A stretch of 64,000 nt of DNA from Archangium lansingense (lineage in GTDB: Bacteria; Myxococcota; Myxococcia; Myxococcales; Myxococcaceae): NCBI RefSeq assembly GCF_026626635.1, contig NZ_JAPNKA010000001.1:10152501-10216500 (forward strand). Reading direction: 5' to 3'. The notes under the pieces were generated by a model. It searched no databases. It was given only the letters and a program-made list of their open reading frames with translations, and was not told the DNA's origin. Positions 17,995-25,285 of this stretch are shown here, one piece after another. Every line of letters begins with the position of its first letter. Within the stretch, counting starts at the first letter, position 1. The translations under genes and the position numbers were made by a program.

Positions 17995-19980
17995 ATGGGG
18001 CTTCAAACAGGTGTCGTGCTCCTCGAAGTGAGCAAGGGAGTCTCCGTCCTCCAGACGCGCAAGGCGCTGCTGGAAGTACGGGGCCTCCCTTTTCCTCTTC
18101 TCGTCTCCATCCTCCGGAAGCTGCGCCGTGGCGGAGAGGCCGCTTTTGCCCGCGAGCTCATGAGGCTTGGCGTGGACCGGTCCGACGCCCTTGGGCTCGG
18201 AGCGCGCCTCGCCGCGGAGGGAGCCTTCGGGCCGGGCGCCCCGAGACTGCTGGATGAACGCGCCCTCCGTGAGGCATCGGGCATTGCCGGCAGGCTGCGC
18301 CTCGGCCCCCTTCGCACGGTGGACATCACCGCGGGCAACGGAGCGCTCGTTCAACTGAGCGCCAGGGGCTGGCGGAGCGCTGGCCGTGGCGTGTGTATGG
18401 CGTGTGGTGTGCTCTGGGAGGTCCAGGGTTCCGATGCCCCCGCCGAGGCCGCCATCCTGGCGAATGCGCTTCCTCGTCGCGCCGTGATTGCCCTGGGGTC
18501 CACCGAGCTCGCGGCGCTCCGGTCCGCGCTGGGAGGGCCGCCCACTGAGGAGAAAACCTGGACGGAGGGCGCATACAGACAGCGGCGGGGAAGGCGCGTC
18601 CGGCCCCGGGCCGCGGCGGGATGCGGGTGCACTCCTCCCGCGGGCGCGGTGGACCTCACCGTCATGACGGACATCGCCCGGATGGCGAGCGCCGCCCTGG
18701 AGCGGATGGGAATCACCACGCGCGAGTCCACTGTTCGCGGCAGGCGGGGCACTCCGCCCATCTTCAGCGTGACCTGGGGTGCCGCCGTCCTCCGCCCTCG
18801 GAAGCGGGGGCGTCCCATCGTGTCGGGGCAACTGCTCGCGCAGGTCGGCACCGGAGCGTCGCTCGAGGAGCGGAAGCTGACGGCGCGCGCCGAGGTCATC
18901 GAGCGCGCTTCGGCCATCCTCCGGGTGCCCGACATCCGCGCCACGCCGGCACGTGCGCTCGGGAGGCCATTCCTGCCGCTGCGCGACTGGGACCTCTACA
19001 CCCCGGAGCAGTATGCGAGCCCGGGCTTTCCCTATGCGCCCGTCACCGAGGACACGCCGCTCGACTGGCTCTGGGCCACGGACGCCGGGTCTGGGGAACG
19101 GCTGCTCGTTCCAGCCGCCTTCACGACCTCGGAGCGACTCGCCGGGCCGCGCTTCGTGTGCGGCTCATCGAACGGGGTCGCGACGCACACGCGCGATGAC
19201 GCCGCGCTGCGCTCCGCGCTCCTGGAGGTGGCGGAGCGCGATGCCCTCCAGCTCGCCTGGTACCGGGGTCAGGGCGCCCAGCGCATCGACAGGCGGACGG
19301 TCCCCCTCGAGGCGGGGACACAACGCTTCTTCAGGGATGCCGGGTGGGACCTGCACTTCTCCTACCTGGCCGGCCGCGCCAGCCTTCACGTCATCGCGCT
19401 CATCGCCGAGGCCACGGGAGAGGGGCCTTTTCCGAAGGGTGGAACGCTGCTCACCGCCGCGGCGGCGGGTGCCCCGGAAGAGGCCGTGCGGCGCGCCCTC
19501 CGAGAGATGAGGATGGTGACGGAGGCGCTGTCGCTCCCCAGGGAGCTCGAGATTGACTTCGAGGCGCTCCAGCGTCCCCCCAAGCTGGCGGGCTACCAGG
19601 ACATCGAGTCCTTGATCGATATCACGATGCTCTACCTGAACCCGGCCATGCGGAGCGCGGTCGAGCTGTTCCTCGACGGGCCACCGGTGGCGCTCCCACG
19701 CCGTGTCGTCCCTGACTCGGCGGGAGCCCTCATCCCGAGGCTCCGTCGGGACGGGCTGCGCACGCTCATCATCGACCTCACGCTGGCGACGGCCGCGCCC
19801 TTCCGGACCTGTCAGGCGCTGGTCCTCGGGACGCAGCCCCTGGCGTTCACCCCCAGCCTGCTACGCCTCGGGAGCGGACTGCTCCCACACCGCCTCCCAC
19901 CGCGGAATCCGGGGCCGCCGCCCTCACCGCTCAAGGTCCGGCGAGGGCATCTCAACCCCTACGTGCTTCCGCTCGCGTGA
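17995..19980 (+). CDS. Fused cyclodehydratase partner and YcaO protein
   Basis: 661 residues. The first 220 look like the E1/ThiF-like partner that binds the leader and carries a zinc site: C134-x2-C137 (GVCMACGVL) and C210-x-C212 (AAGCGC) match the CxxC...CGC tetrad of these proteins. From about 225 the YcaO fold follows, with the ATP/Mg motifs RAEVIERAS (298-306), SSNGVATHT (391-399) and ALLEVAERDA (408-417). YcaO enzymes phosphorylate amide oxygen and cyclise Cys/Ser/Thr to azolines. The C-terminus reads LNPYVLPLA rather than the proline-rich PxPxP tail of classical azole cyclodehydratases, a change that could alter reaction type. The start follows the precursor stop by 16 bases with a weak ribosome site, suggesting translational coupling. 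Confidence 0.82.
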   Translation: MGLQTGVVLLEVSKGVSVLQTRKALLEVRGLPFPLLVSILRKLRRGGEAAFARELMRLGVDRSDALGLGARLAAEGAFGPGAPRLLDERALREASGIAGRLRLGPLRTVDITAGNGALVQLSARGWRSAGRGVCMACGVLWEVQGSDAPAEAAILANALPRRAVIALGSTELAALRSALGGPPTEEKTWTEGAYRQRRGRRVRPRAAAGCGCTPPAGAVDLTVMTDIARMASAALERMGITTRESTVRGRRGTPPIFSVTWGAAVLRPRKRGRPIVSGQLLAQVGTGASLEERKLTARAEVIERASAILRVPDIRATPARALGRPFLPLRDWDLYTPEQYASPGFPYAPVTEDTPLDWLWATDAGSGERLLVPAAFTTSERLAGPRFVCGSSNGVATHTRDDAALRSALLEVAERDALQLAWYRGQGAQRIDRRTVPLEAGTQRFFRDAGWDLHFSYLAGRASLHVIALIAEATGEGPFPKGGTLLTAAAAGAPEEAVRRALREMRMVTEALSLPRELEIDFEALQRPPKLAGYQDIESLIDITMLYLNPAMRSAVELFLDGPPVALPRRVVPDSAGALIPRLRRDGLRTLIIDLTLATAAPFRTCQALVLGTQPLAFTPSLLRLGSGLLPHRLPPRNPGPPPSPLKVRRGHLNPYVLPLA

Positions 19981-20011
19981 GCCCACGCGGAGCCGGGAGG
20001 CGAGGCCACGA

Positions 20012-21388
20012 ATGAGCGAGCGCATCATCGTCCTTGGAGCCGGACTCGCGGGGCTGGCGGCGGCACATGAGCTGGTGCTCGCGGGGCGGGACGTCCTCGT
20101 GCTGGAGGCGCGCCCTCGGGTCGGCGGCCGGGTGCTGACGCTGCGTCAGCCGTTCCTCGACGGGCAGTACGCCGAGGCGGGCGGGATGTACGTCCTCGGC
20201 GGGCATTCGACCGTCCTCGGCTACGCGAAGCGGTTCGGCCTGGAGCTCACTCCGCTGCCGGCGCCTCCGCGGCCTGGCTCGCGGCTGTTCCATCTCCAGC
20301 AACGCCGCATCGTGGCCTCCGCGGGCAGTGAGGCGTGCTTCCCGTATGCCTTGAGGCCCGACGAGCAGCGGCTCGGCCTGGCGAACCTCTATCGCGAGTA
20401 CGTTGCTCCGCTCCTGGAGGCCGTCGGTGACCCCTTCCATGCGTCCTGGCCCGGCTCGAGCGCCACCGACCTCGATGGACTGACCATGCGCGAGGCACTC
20501 GTGGCACGAGGCGCCTCGCCAGCGGCAATCGAGGCGCTGAGCCTGGGCCGGTTCGACCTCCTCGGCGATGGCGTGGACGCGAGCTCGGCACTCGGCGCCC
20601 TCCGGCGGGAGGTGCTGGCCAACGGCGCGGGCGCCTCGGGCGTCTACACCCTGAGTGGTGGAAGCGACCGGCTTCCCGCCGCTCTCGCGAAATCGCTGGG
20701 TGAGCGGCTTCGACTCGGGTGGGCCGCGCGCCGTATCGAGCAGGACCCCACGACGGTGCGTGTGCACTGTGTCGGTAGCGCTGGCGAGCCGTGCACGTTC
20801 ACGGCGGAGCGCCTCGTGTGTGCCATCCCGTTCCCGGTCCTTCGCGAAGTGGAAATTTCCCCCGCGCTCTCGGAGCGAAAGGCGAGAGCGGTTCGTGAGC
20901 TCGAGCACACCTCGGTGGTGCGCGTCTTCGTCCAGTTCCGGCGCCGCCTCTGGGAAGAGCGGGGGTGGTCGCTTGCGTGGCTGACGGACCTGCCCATCAT
21001 GCACGTCCTCGACGCCTCACCGACGCAGCCCGGACGCTCGGGCCTCCTCGAGGCCTATATCGCGGGCCCGCGGGCCCGCGCGGCGGCGCGGCTCTCCGAG
21101 GAGAAGCGCCTGGCGATGGTGGTGCGGGGCATGAGCCAGGTCGCGCCCGAGCTCGCCTCCGAGGTCCAGGCCGGAGCGTCCTACGCTTGGGACCTGGACC
21201 CCTGGGCCCGGGGCGCCTTCGCGTGGTTCCGTCCGAAACAGCTCACGGAGTGGGGCTCGGCGCTCGCGAGCGCCGAGGGACGGCTCCACTTCGCCGGGGA
21301 CCAGACCTCCCCCATGCCCGGATGGATGGAGGGGGCACTCTTATCGGGTCGCCGTGCCGCCGCCGAAATCCTGGCCACGCGCCCATGA
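20012..21388 (+). CDS. FAD-dependent amine oxidase-like enzyme of the peptide cluster
   Basis: 458 residues of the flavin monoamine oxidase/protoporphyrinogen oxidase superfamily. The N-terminal dinucleotide fold is IIVLGAGLAGLAAAHEL, followed by VLEARPRVGGRV, the second FAD-contacting motif. The C-terminal FAD motif is LHFAGDQTSPMPGWMEGAL. Start chosen at the ATG with GGGAGGCGAGG upstream, 31 bases after the YcaO stop; the frame is open further upstream inside the YcaO gene but that overlap is not needed. Placed third in the operon it is probably a tailoring oxidase, perhaps oxidising azoline to azole (a step normally done by an FMN SagB-type enzyme, absent here) or acting on a lysine amine of the core. 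Both are inference. Confidence 0.8.
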   Translation: MSERIIVLGAGLAGLAAAHELVLAGRDVLVLEARPRVGGRVLTLRQPFLDGQYAEAGGMYVLGGHSTVLGYAKRFGLELTPLPAPPRPGSRLFHLQQRRIVASAGSEACFPYALRPDEQRLGLANLYREYVAPLLEAVGDPFHASWPGSSATDLDGLTMREALVARGASPAAIEALSLGRFDLLGDGVDASSALGALRREVLANGAGASGVYTLSGGSDRLPAALAKSLGERLRLGWAARRIEQDPTTVRVHCVGSAGEPCTFTAERLVCAIPFPVLREVEISPALSERKARAVRELEHTSVVRVFVQFRRRLWEERGWSLAWLTDLPIMHVLDASPTQPGRSGLLEAYIAGPRARAAARLSEEKRLAMVVRGMSQVAPELASEVQAGASYAWDLDPWARGAFAWFRPKQLTEWGSALASAEGRLHFAGDQTSPMPGWMEGALLSGRRAAAEILATRP

Positions 21389-21447
21389 GGTGCGCGGCAG
21401 GGGCCTGGCTCTCTTGGGCTATGGCGGCGTAATCCTCAACACCACGC

Positions 21448-21604
21448 GGAATCGGTGTCCGGAATCGGTGTCCGGAATCGGTGTCAAAGAACTCGAAACG
21501 CGGGACTCGAGTCCCCGGAATCCGGAATCGGTGTCGGAATCGGTGTCGGAATCGGTGTCTCGGAATCGGTGTCAAAGAACTCGAAACGCGGGACTCGAGT
21601 CCCA
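21448..21604. repeat. Left-end array of the RAYT element
   Basis: Seven copies of GGAATCGGTGTC at 12-15-base intervals in two groups (three, then four). Each group ends with AAAGAACTCGAAACGC followed by the 14-bp perfect palindrome GGGACTCGAGTCCC. The same unit begins the element at 17633 and occurs twice at 27719. Confidence 0.8.
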
Positions 21605-21712
21605 AAGAGACTCAGCGTGGACAGGTGACGCTACCGGCCTCCACGTGTTTCTGGGGACTTGCGGTTGGCCTGCGCGGTGCATCGACGTCGCGGAGCGTAG
21701 GAGGGATGGGGG

Positions 21713-22645
21713 ATGGGCTGGCCGCTGAGGATGTTTCAAGAGGAGGGCTACTACTTCGTCACCTCCAGGTGCTTCCAGGGACGGCTGCTGCTGCGTCCCA
21801 GCGCGGAGGTGAACGAGGTGGTGGGGGGAGTGCTCGCGCGAGCTGTCCAGCAGAGCGCCGGCACCGTACGGCTGTTCGCCTTTACCTTCGCCTCCAATCA
21901 CTTTCACCTGTTGGTGTGGGCGCGAGGTACGGCGCTCGCGGACTTCATGCAATACCTGCGCGCCAACCTCTCCAAGAAGGTAGGACGGCTGGTGGACTGG
22001 AGTGGAAGCTTCTGGGAGCGGCGCTACTCCGCGGAACCCGTGCTGGACGACACGGCTCTGGTGGGGCGGCTGCGCTACGTGCTCGCCCATGGAGTGAAGG
22101 AGGGGCTGGTGGAGAGGACCTCCGAGTGGCCTGGCCTTACCTGCTTGCCCCAATTGATGGGGCCGGCACGGCGGTTGTTCCAGTGGTTCAACTGGACGAA
22201 GCGCTGGAGCAAGCGGGGACGCGAGGGCATGGAAGCCGTGCAGGGTCGCTACGCGCAGGAGTGGGCCGAGCCGGTAGAGTTGGAGGTGGCTCCACTGCCG
22301 TGCTGGGAAGGACTGGAGGTGGAGGAGCGGCAAGGCCTGGTGCGGGGACTTGTGGAGCAGGTGGAAGCTGAGGCCCAAACGCGGGGCACTCCTGTCATGG
22401 GCGCACGGGCCGTGCGCTCTCAGCACCCGCATACCCGGCCCGAGCACCGCAAGCGCAGCCCGCGACCGTTGGGGCATGCCTCCTCCCGACGGGCGTTGGA
22501 GGAACTGCGCGAGCTGTACCGTGTCTTCGTCGCGGCGTTCCGCGAGGCGGCAGCTCGGTGGCGGCTGGGGGATTTCTCAGCTCCCTTTCCCCTCTTCTCC
22601 TTCCCTCCGCGTGTCGTGCCCGGTCGTGTTGCTCAAATTCTTTGA
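21713..22645 (+). CDS. REP-associated tyrosine transposase (IS200-like)
   Basis: 310 residues. Near the N-terminus YYFVTSRCFQGR is the typical first strand of the Y1_Tnp domain, and SNHFHLLVWARGT (about residues 60-72) contains the HUH-type His-x-His metal motif. Further on are FMQYLRANLSKKVGR and GSFWERRYSAEPV, both normal for this family. These enzymes nick single-stranded DNA at palindromic ends. The last 25 residues (SAPFPLFSFPPRVV) are read out of the right-end repeat sequence and are probably not functional. The ATG at 21713 has GGAGGG upstream; an internal ATG at 21731 is possible. It sits between the azole-type cluster and the paired leader peptides and may have split one locus. Confidence 0.82.
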   Translation: MGWPLRMFQEEGYYFVTSRCFQGRLLLRPSAEVNEVVGGVLARAVQQSAGTVRLFAFTFASNHFHLLVWARGTALADFMQYLRANLSKKVGRLVDWSGSFWERRYSAEPVLDDTALVGRLRYVLAHGVKEGLVERTSEWPGLTCLPQLMGPARRLFQWFNWTKRWSKRGREGMEAVQGRYAQEWAEPVELEVAPLPCWEGLEVEERQGLVRGLVEQVEAEAQTRGTPVMGARAVRSQHPHTRPEHRKRSPRPLGHASSRRALEELRELYRVFVAAFREAAARWRLGDFSAPFPLFSFPPRVVPGRVAQIL

Positions 22646-22685
22646 CACCCTCTCAGGACACCCTCTCAGGGACACCCTCTCAGGG
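22644..22685. repeat. Right-end array of the RAYT element
   Basis: Three tandem copies of GACACCCTCTCAG(G) beginning at 22644, 22657 and 22671, directly after the AAATTCTTT that completes the inverted end. They are the right-hand counterpart of the multiplied left ends. Confidence 0.8.
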
Positions 22686-22749
22686 CCGGGCCAACGGCGA
22701 TGCGACGCCATGTGTCGACACCATGTGTCCGCACGGCCCCCCTTCGAAC

Positions 22750-22851
22750 GGGTCCGCGGCCCGGCAGGGAACCTGCCGTCACGCCCGAAGCCTGGTCCCT
22801 CCAACCGGGTGAGGCTCCACCGCGCTACCAGGGCACAACCCAGGAGATGAA
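22750..22851 (+). repeat. 102-bp upstream block, copy 1
   Basis: Aligns without gaps to 23123-23224. Both begin GGGTCC, share CGGCAGGGAA and CTGGTCC, and end with the identical ribosome-site segment GGCACAACCCAGGAGATGAA just before the leader-peptide ATG. The block probably carries promoter and leader RNA of each peptide gene. Confidence 0.8.
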
Positions 22852-23055
22852 ATGAACCAAGAGCTGCTCACCCGAGCAAGGGAGGAGCCCTCCTTCCGGG
22901 CCCGGCTTTCCGCCCCTCTACGCACCACGCTTCTGGAGACTCCGTCCGGGAGGCCCATCAGCGAGCTGGATGACGAAGAGTTGGGCGGCGTGGTGGGCGG
23001 GCGTTCCCGCCCCAGGTTCAACCCGACCGCGTCCGACATCTCGAACGGCTTTTGA
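22852..23055 (+). CDS. Mersacidin/lichenicidin-type leader peptide with Cys-free core, copy 1
   Basis: 67 residues. The leader starts MNQELLTRAREEPSFRARL and ends in an acidic double-glycine site ISELDDEELGGVVGG, matching the leader pattern of type 2 lantibiotics of the mersacidin/lichenicidin family (RAWKDP...ELxxEELxxVxGG). Cleavage after GG would release RSRPRFNPTASDISNGF. That core has Ser and Thr but no Cys, so a lanthionine ring cannot form. Strong ribosome site (GGAG seven bases before ATG). No LanM, LanT or LanP gene is in the window; the nearest possible modifying enzymes are the YcaO and amine oxidase 1.5 kb upstream. The second copy begins 170 bases downstream. Confidence 0.72.
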   Translation: MNQELLTRAREEPSFRARLSAPLRTTLLETPSGRPISELDDEELGGVVGGRSRPRFNPTASDISNGF

Positions 23056-23122
23056 CTGATGTGGCCAGCCGCCCGGCCAGGGAGGCTCTCCTCAGCCTGC
23101 GTCCGGATGGCTCCCTTCGGCC

Positions 23123-23224
23123 GGGTCCATGGCTCGGCAGGGAATCTGTCGTCACTCTCGGAGGCTGGTCCGTCCAACAAGGTGTAGCTCCAGCGCTCTA
23201 CCAAGGCACAACCCAGGAGATGAA
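23123..23224 (+). repeat. 102-bp upstream block, copy 2
   Basis: Second copy of the block at 22750-22851, gapless over all 102 positions with roughly 25 substitutions, and again ending exactly at a leader-peptide ATG. Confidence 0.8.
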
Positions 23225-23419
23225 ATGAACCAAGAGCTGCTCACCCGAGCATGGAAGGATCCCTCCACGCCTCCAGAGAACCTGTCCGGAAGAGCCATCA
23301 CCGAGTTGGAGGACGACGAGCTGGGCGACGCGGTGGGCGGACGGCGGTCGCAGCTCGTCTTGACCGTGACCCGCCCCATCATCATCGAATCCACGACGCC
23401 GGAGACGAGATGGACATGA
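23225..23419 (+). CDS. Mersacidin/lichenicidin-type leader peptide with Cys-free core, copy 2
   Basis: 64 residues, starting MNQELLTRAWKDPSTPPENL, which fits the type 2 lantibiotic leader signature (RAWKDP) better than copy 1, and ending ITELEDDELGDAVGG. The predicted released core is RRSQLVLTVTRPIIIES plus TTPETRWT, again without cysteine. The start is set by the identical GGAGATGAAATG context of copy 1. An open frame extends 96 bases upstream into the repeat block but lacks a ribosome site there. The pair is a tandem duplication of promoter plus leader with different cores, the usual mark of a precursor family serving one promiscuous modification or export system. That system is not identified here. 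Confidence 0.72.
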   Translation: MNQELLTRAWKDPSTPPENLSGRAITELEDDELGDAVGGRRSQLVLTVTRPIIIESTTPETRWT

Positions 23420-23750
23420 CCGATTGAGCGGCCGTGCAGCGCGCGCGAGCCCAGGCGTCAACTACCCTGACACAGGGGGGTAAGGGGCGCGGGGCCGCTC
23501 GCATCTGGCCCCGGTTTCGCTCTCCTCCCCTCCCCTCGAGCCTCGCTGTGCATTCTGAGTCGTAGGCCCGGAAGGATGTCCGGAAGGATGTCAGACGATT
23601 CGTAAGAGACGAAGTGTTGGAACGACTCCTTTGACACCTTCCCGGGCCCCTTCTCTCCTGATTGGGGGAACGTCCTGCACGGTCCGCGCTCGCTGAGACA
23701 CTGCATGGGCCCAGGCGAAATCGCGAGCCTGGGCCAGCAGGGGAGCGACT
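23420..23750. other. Gene-free stretch containing a second small inverted-repeat element
   Basis: 331 bases between the second leader peptide and the hydrolase stop codon. Apart from the inverted-repeat element at 23565-23649 nothing gene-like is visible; short open frames here lack ribosome sites. Confidence 0.6.
23565..23649. repeat. Small inverted-repeat element
   Basis: About 85 bp, left end GGCCCGGAAGGATGTC followed by a second GGAAGGATGTC (23570 and 23582), right end TTTGACACCTTCCCGGGCC. The right end inverted reads GGCCCGGGAAGGTGTC, matching the left with one base inserted. The plan (doubled outer unit, inverted end, TTTGACACC core) resembles the RAYT-related elements nearby. Confidence 0.55.
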
Positions 23751-25157
23751 TCAGGGCTTCACCTTGATCTCCAGCCGCTCATCACGGAGCGACTCGCCCT
23801 TCAGGAAGGACTTCATCCGCTCGAGGATGCGCGGGTCCGACTGGAAGAGGCCGTCATGTCCCGAGCCCTCCAGCACCAGATGCACGGCCCGGGAGAGGCC
23901 GGGGCGCAGGGCCTCCGCGTTGTCGGGGCTCGTGCGCCCATCCAGGGTGCCGCTGATGAGGAGCACGGGCACTGACGCCTTCAGCGGGCCGCGGAAGGAC
24001 TCGCCCAGGTCGCTCACGCCGGGCACATCCCCCGCCAGCAAGGCTCCCGGATTGGCGCTGCCACCGAGCAGTGCCTTCGCCGCCTCCTTCTTGATGAGGG
24101 CGGCTCGCGCCGGGCTCACACCGGAGGCCGCGTCCATGGCGAGCGACATGGGCCTCAGCACTCCTTCACGCAGCATCCGCGCGAAGGGGGCCATCGGCTC
24201 GTAGTCCCCCGCCTCCAGGCTCGGCAGCAGGGCGAGGAAGCGTCGGAAGGTGGCGGGGTCCCGGAGGGACTCGAAGGTGGCGCGCTGAAGGTCGAAGGGG
24301 CTGACCCGCCAGGTGTGGCGCTCACCCTTCGCCGGGTCTGTGAACTGAACGGTGGGAGGCTCGCGCTCGAGCGCCTTCAACAGCTTCGCCAGCCGCGACT
24401 TCAGGCCCGGCCCGCGCTCACCCTCGGCGCGCAACACGACCTCCCAGCGCTCGAGCAGCGCCTCCGCGTGTGCAGGCTGCTTCCAGGTGTCATCCGGCCC
24501 TTCGAGTCCGGCGAGGATGGCGTGGTCCACATGCTGTGCGTGGCGCCGCAGGTAGGCGAGGCCCAGGTGCGTGCCATAGCTGATGCCCCAGAGGTTGAGC
24601 TTCGGCGCGCCCAGCGCCTTGCGCAGCACATCCAGGTCGTCGGCGCTCTCCACGGTGGTGTAGGCGCCCAGGTCCACGCCCGCCGTGGACCAGGTCCGGC
24701 TCGCCTCGGCGGCGGCCTTCCTCAACGTGGTGGTGAGCCGTGCCTCGTCCACGCGCTGCTCGAGCGGGATGGCCCAGGGCTGCGCCAGCTCGGGGTGGGG
24801 GTTCGACTCGCCGGTGCCGCGCTGGTCCAGCGCAATGACGTCGGCCACCTCGCGCAAGGCGAGGAACAACTCGAAGCGGCCATGGCGCGCGGCATCGATA
24901 CCGGAGCCTCCCGGGCCACCGGCCAGGTAGACGATGGGCGCCGCGGGCGAGGGGTTCGTGCTCTTGAAGCGCACGAAACGCAGGGGCAGGACCGGGCCCT
25001 CGGGGCGGGCGTGGCGCAGGGGCACGGTGACGGTGCCCAGCTCGGCCTGGACCTCGCGACCGTCGCGGGCCTGGAAGGTGTGGGGCTGCAACTGGAGTCC
25101 CTGGGCCTGGGCGAGCGACAGTGGAACGAGGAGTGAGAGCAGGAGCACGGCACGCAT
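23751..25157 (-). CDS. Secreted alpha/beta hydrolase, S33-type peptidase family
   Basis: 468 residues with a signal peptide (MRAVLLLSLLVPLSLAQAQG). GGAGGAACG precedes the ATG at 25157, so an upstream in-frame extension is discounted. The oxyanion/HGGP-type motif is YLAGGPGGSGID, the nucleophile elbow GISYG, the acid lies in LISGTLDGRTSP and the histidine in GSGHDG, giving a complete Ser-Asp-His triad. The tripartite layout with a C-terminal TAP-like domain matches the SlpE/tripeptidyl aminopeptidase branch of the proline iminopeptidase family. It would act in the periplasm or medium on peptides released by predation. Divergent from the sensor kinase gene; the two starts are 128 bases apart. 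Confidence 0.85.
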   Translation of the reverse strand: MRAVLLLSLLVPLSLAQAQGLQLQPHTFQARDGREVQAELGTVTVPLRHARPEGPVLPLRFVRFKSTNPSPAAPIVYLAGGPGGSGIDAARHGRFELFLALREVADVIALDQRGTGESNPHPELAQPWAIPLEQRVDEARLTTTLRKAAAEASRTWSTAGVDLGAYTTVESADDLDVLRKALGAPKLNLWGISYGTHLGLAYLRRHAQHVDHAILAGLEGPDDTWKQPAHAEALLERWEVVLRAEGERGPGLKSRLAKLLKALEREPPTVQFTDPAKGERHTWRVSPFDLQRATFESLRDPATFRRFLALLPSLEAGDYEPMAPFARMLREGVLRPMSLAMDAASGVSPARAALIKKEAAKALLGGSANPGALLAGDVPGVSDLGESFRGPLKASVPVLLISGTLDGRTSPDNAEALRPGLSRAVHLVLEGSGHDGLFQSDPRILERMKSFLKGESLRDERLEIKVKP

Positions 25158-25285
25158 GGGCGTTCCTCCGAGGGAGCGGGGTACGCCGACGAGGATGCGG
25201 TGACTGGCGCGATGCGTGGGGTGCCGGTCGCCCAACGTCTCGCGCCGTCGCCGGAGTGCTCGGGGGCGGCGGAGCCGGGCCGGGT

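Larger units (their letters stand above)
21448..22685 (+). mobile_element. REP-associated (RAYT-type) transposase element with multiplied ends
   Basis: A transposase gene flanked by inverted end sequences: GGAATCGGTGTC units on the left and GACACCCTCTCAGG units on the right, sharing the inverted core GGTGTCAAAGAA / TTCTTTGACACC family sequence. Both ends occur in several tandem copies (see the two repeat entries). Target duplication was not identified because of the repeated ends. Confidence 0.7.

Noticed and set aside
21448..21604. Repeat array considered as a CRISPR
   Set aside because: Units are 12 bases, spacing is 0-3 bases except one gap, there are no unique spacers, and the unit is the end of a transposable element.
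23129..23224. N-terminal extension of the second leader peptide
   Set aside because: The extension lies in the duplicated upstream block, has no ribosome site and is not in frame in copy 1; the shared MNQELLTRA start is preferred.
22852..23419. Conventional lantibiotic precursors
   Set aside because: Both cores lack cysteine and no lanthionine synthetase is in the window, so only the leader type is claimed.
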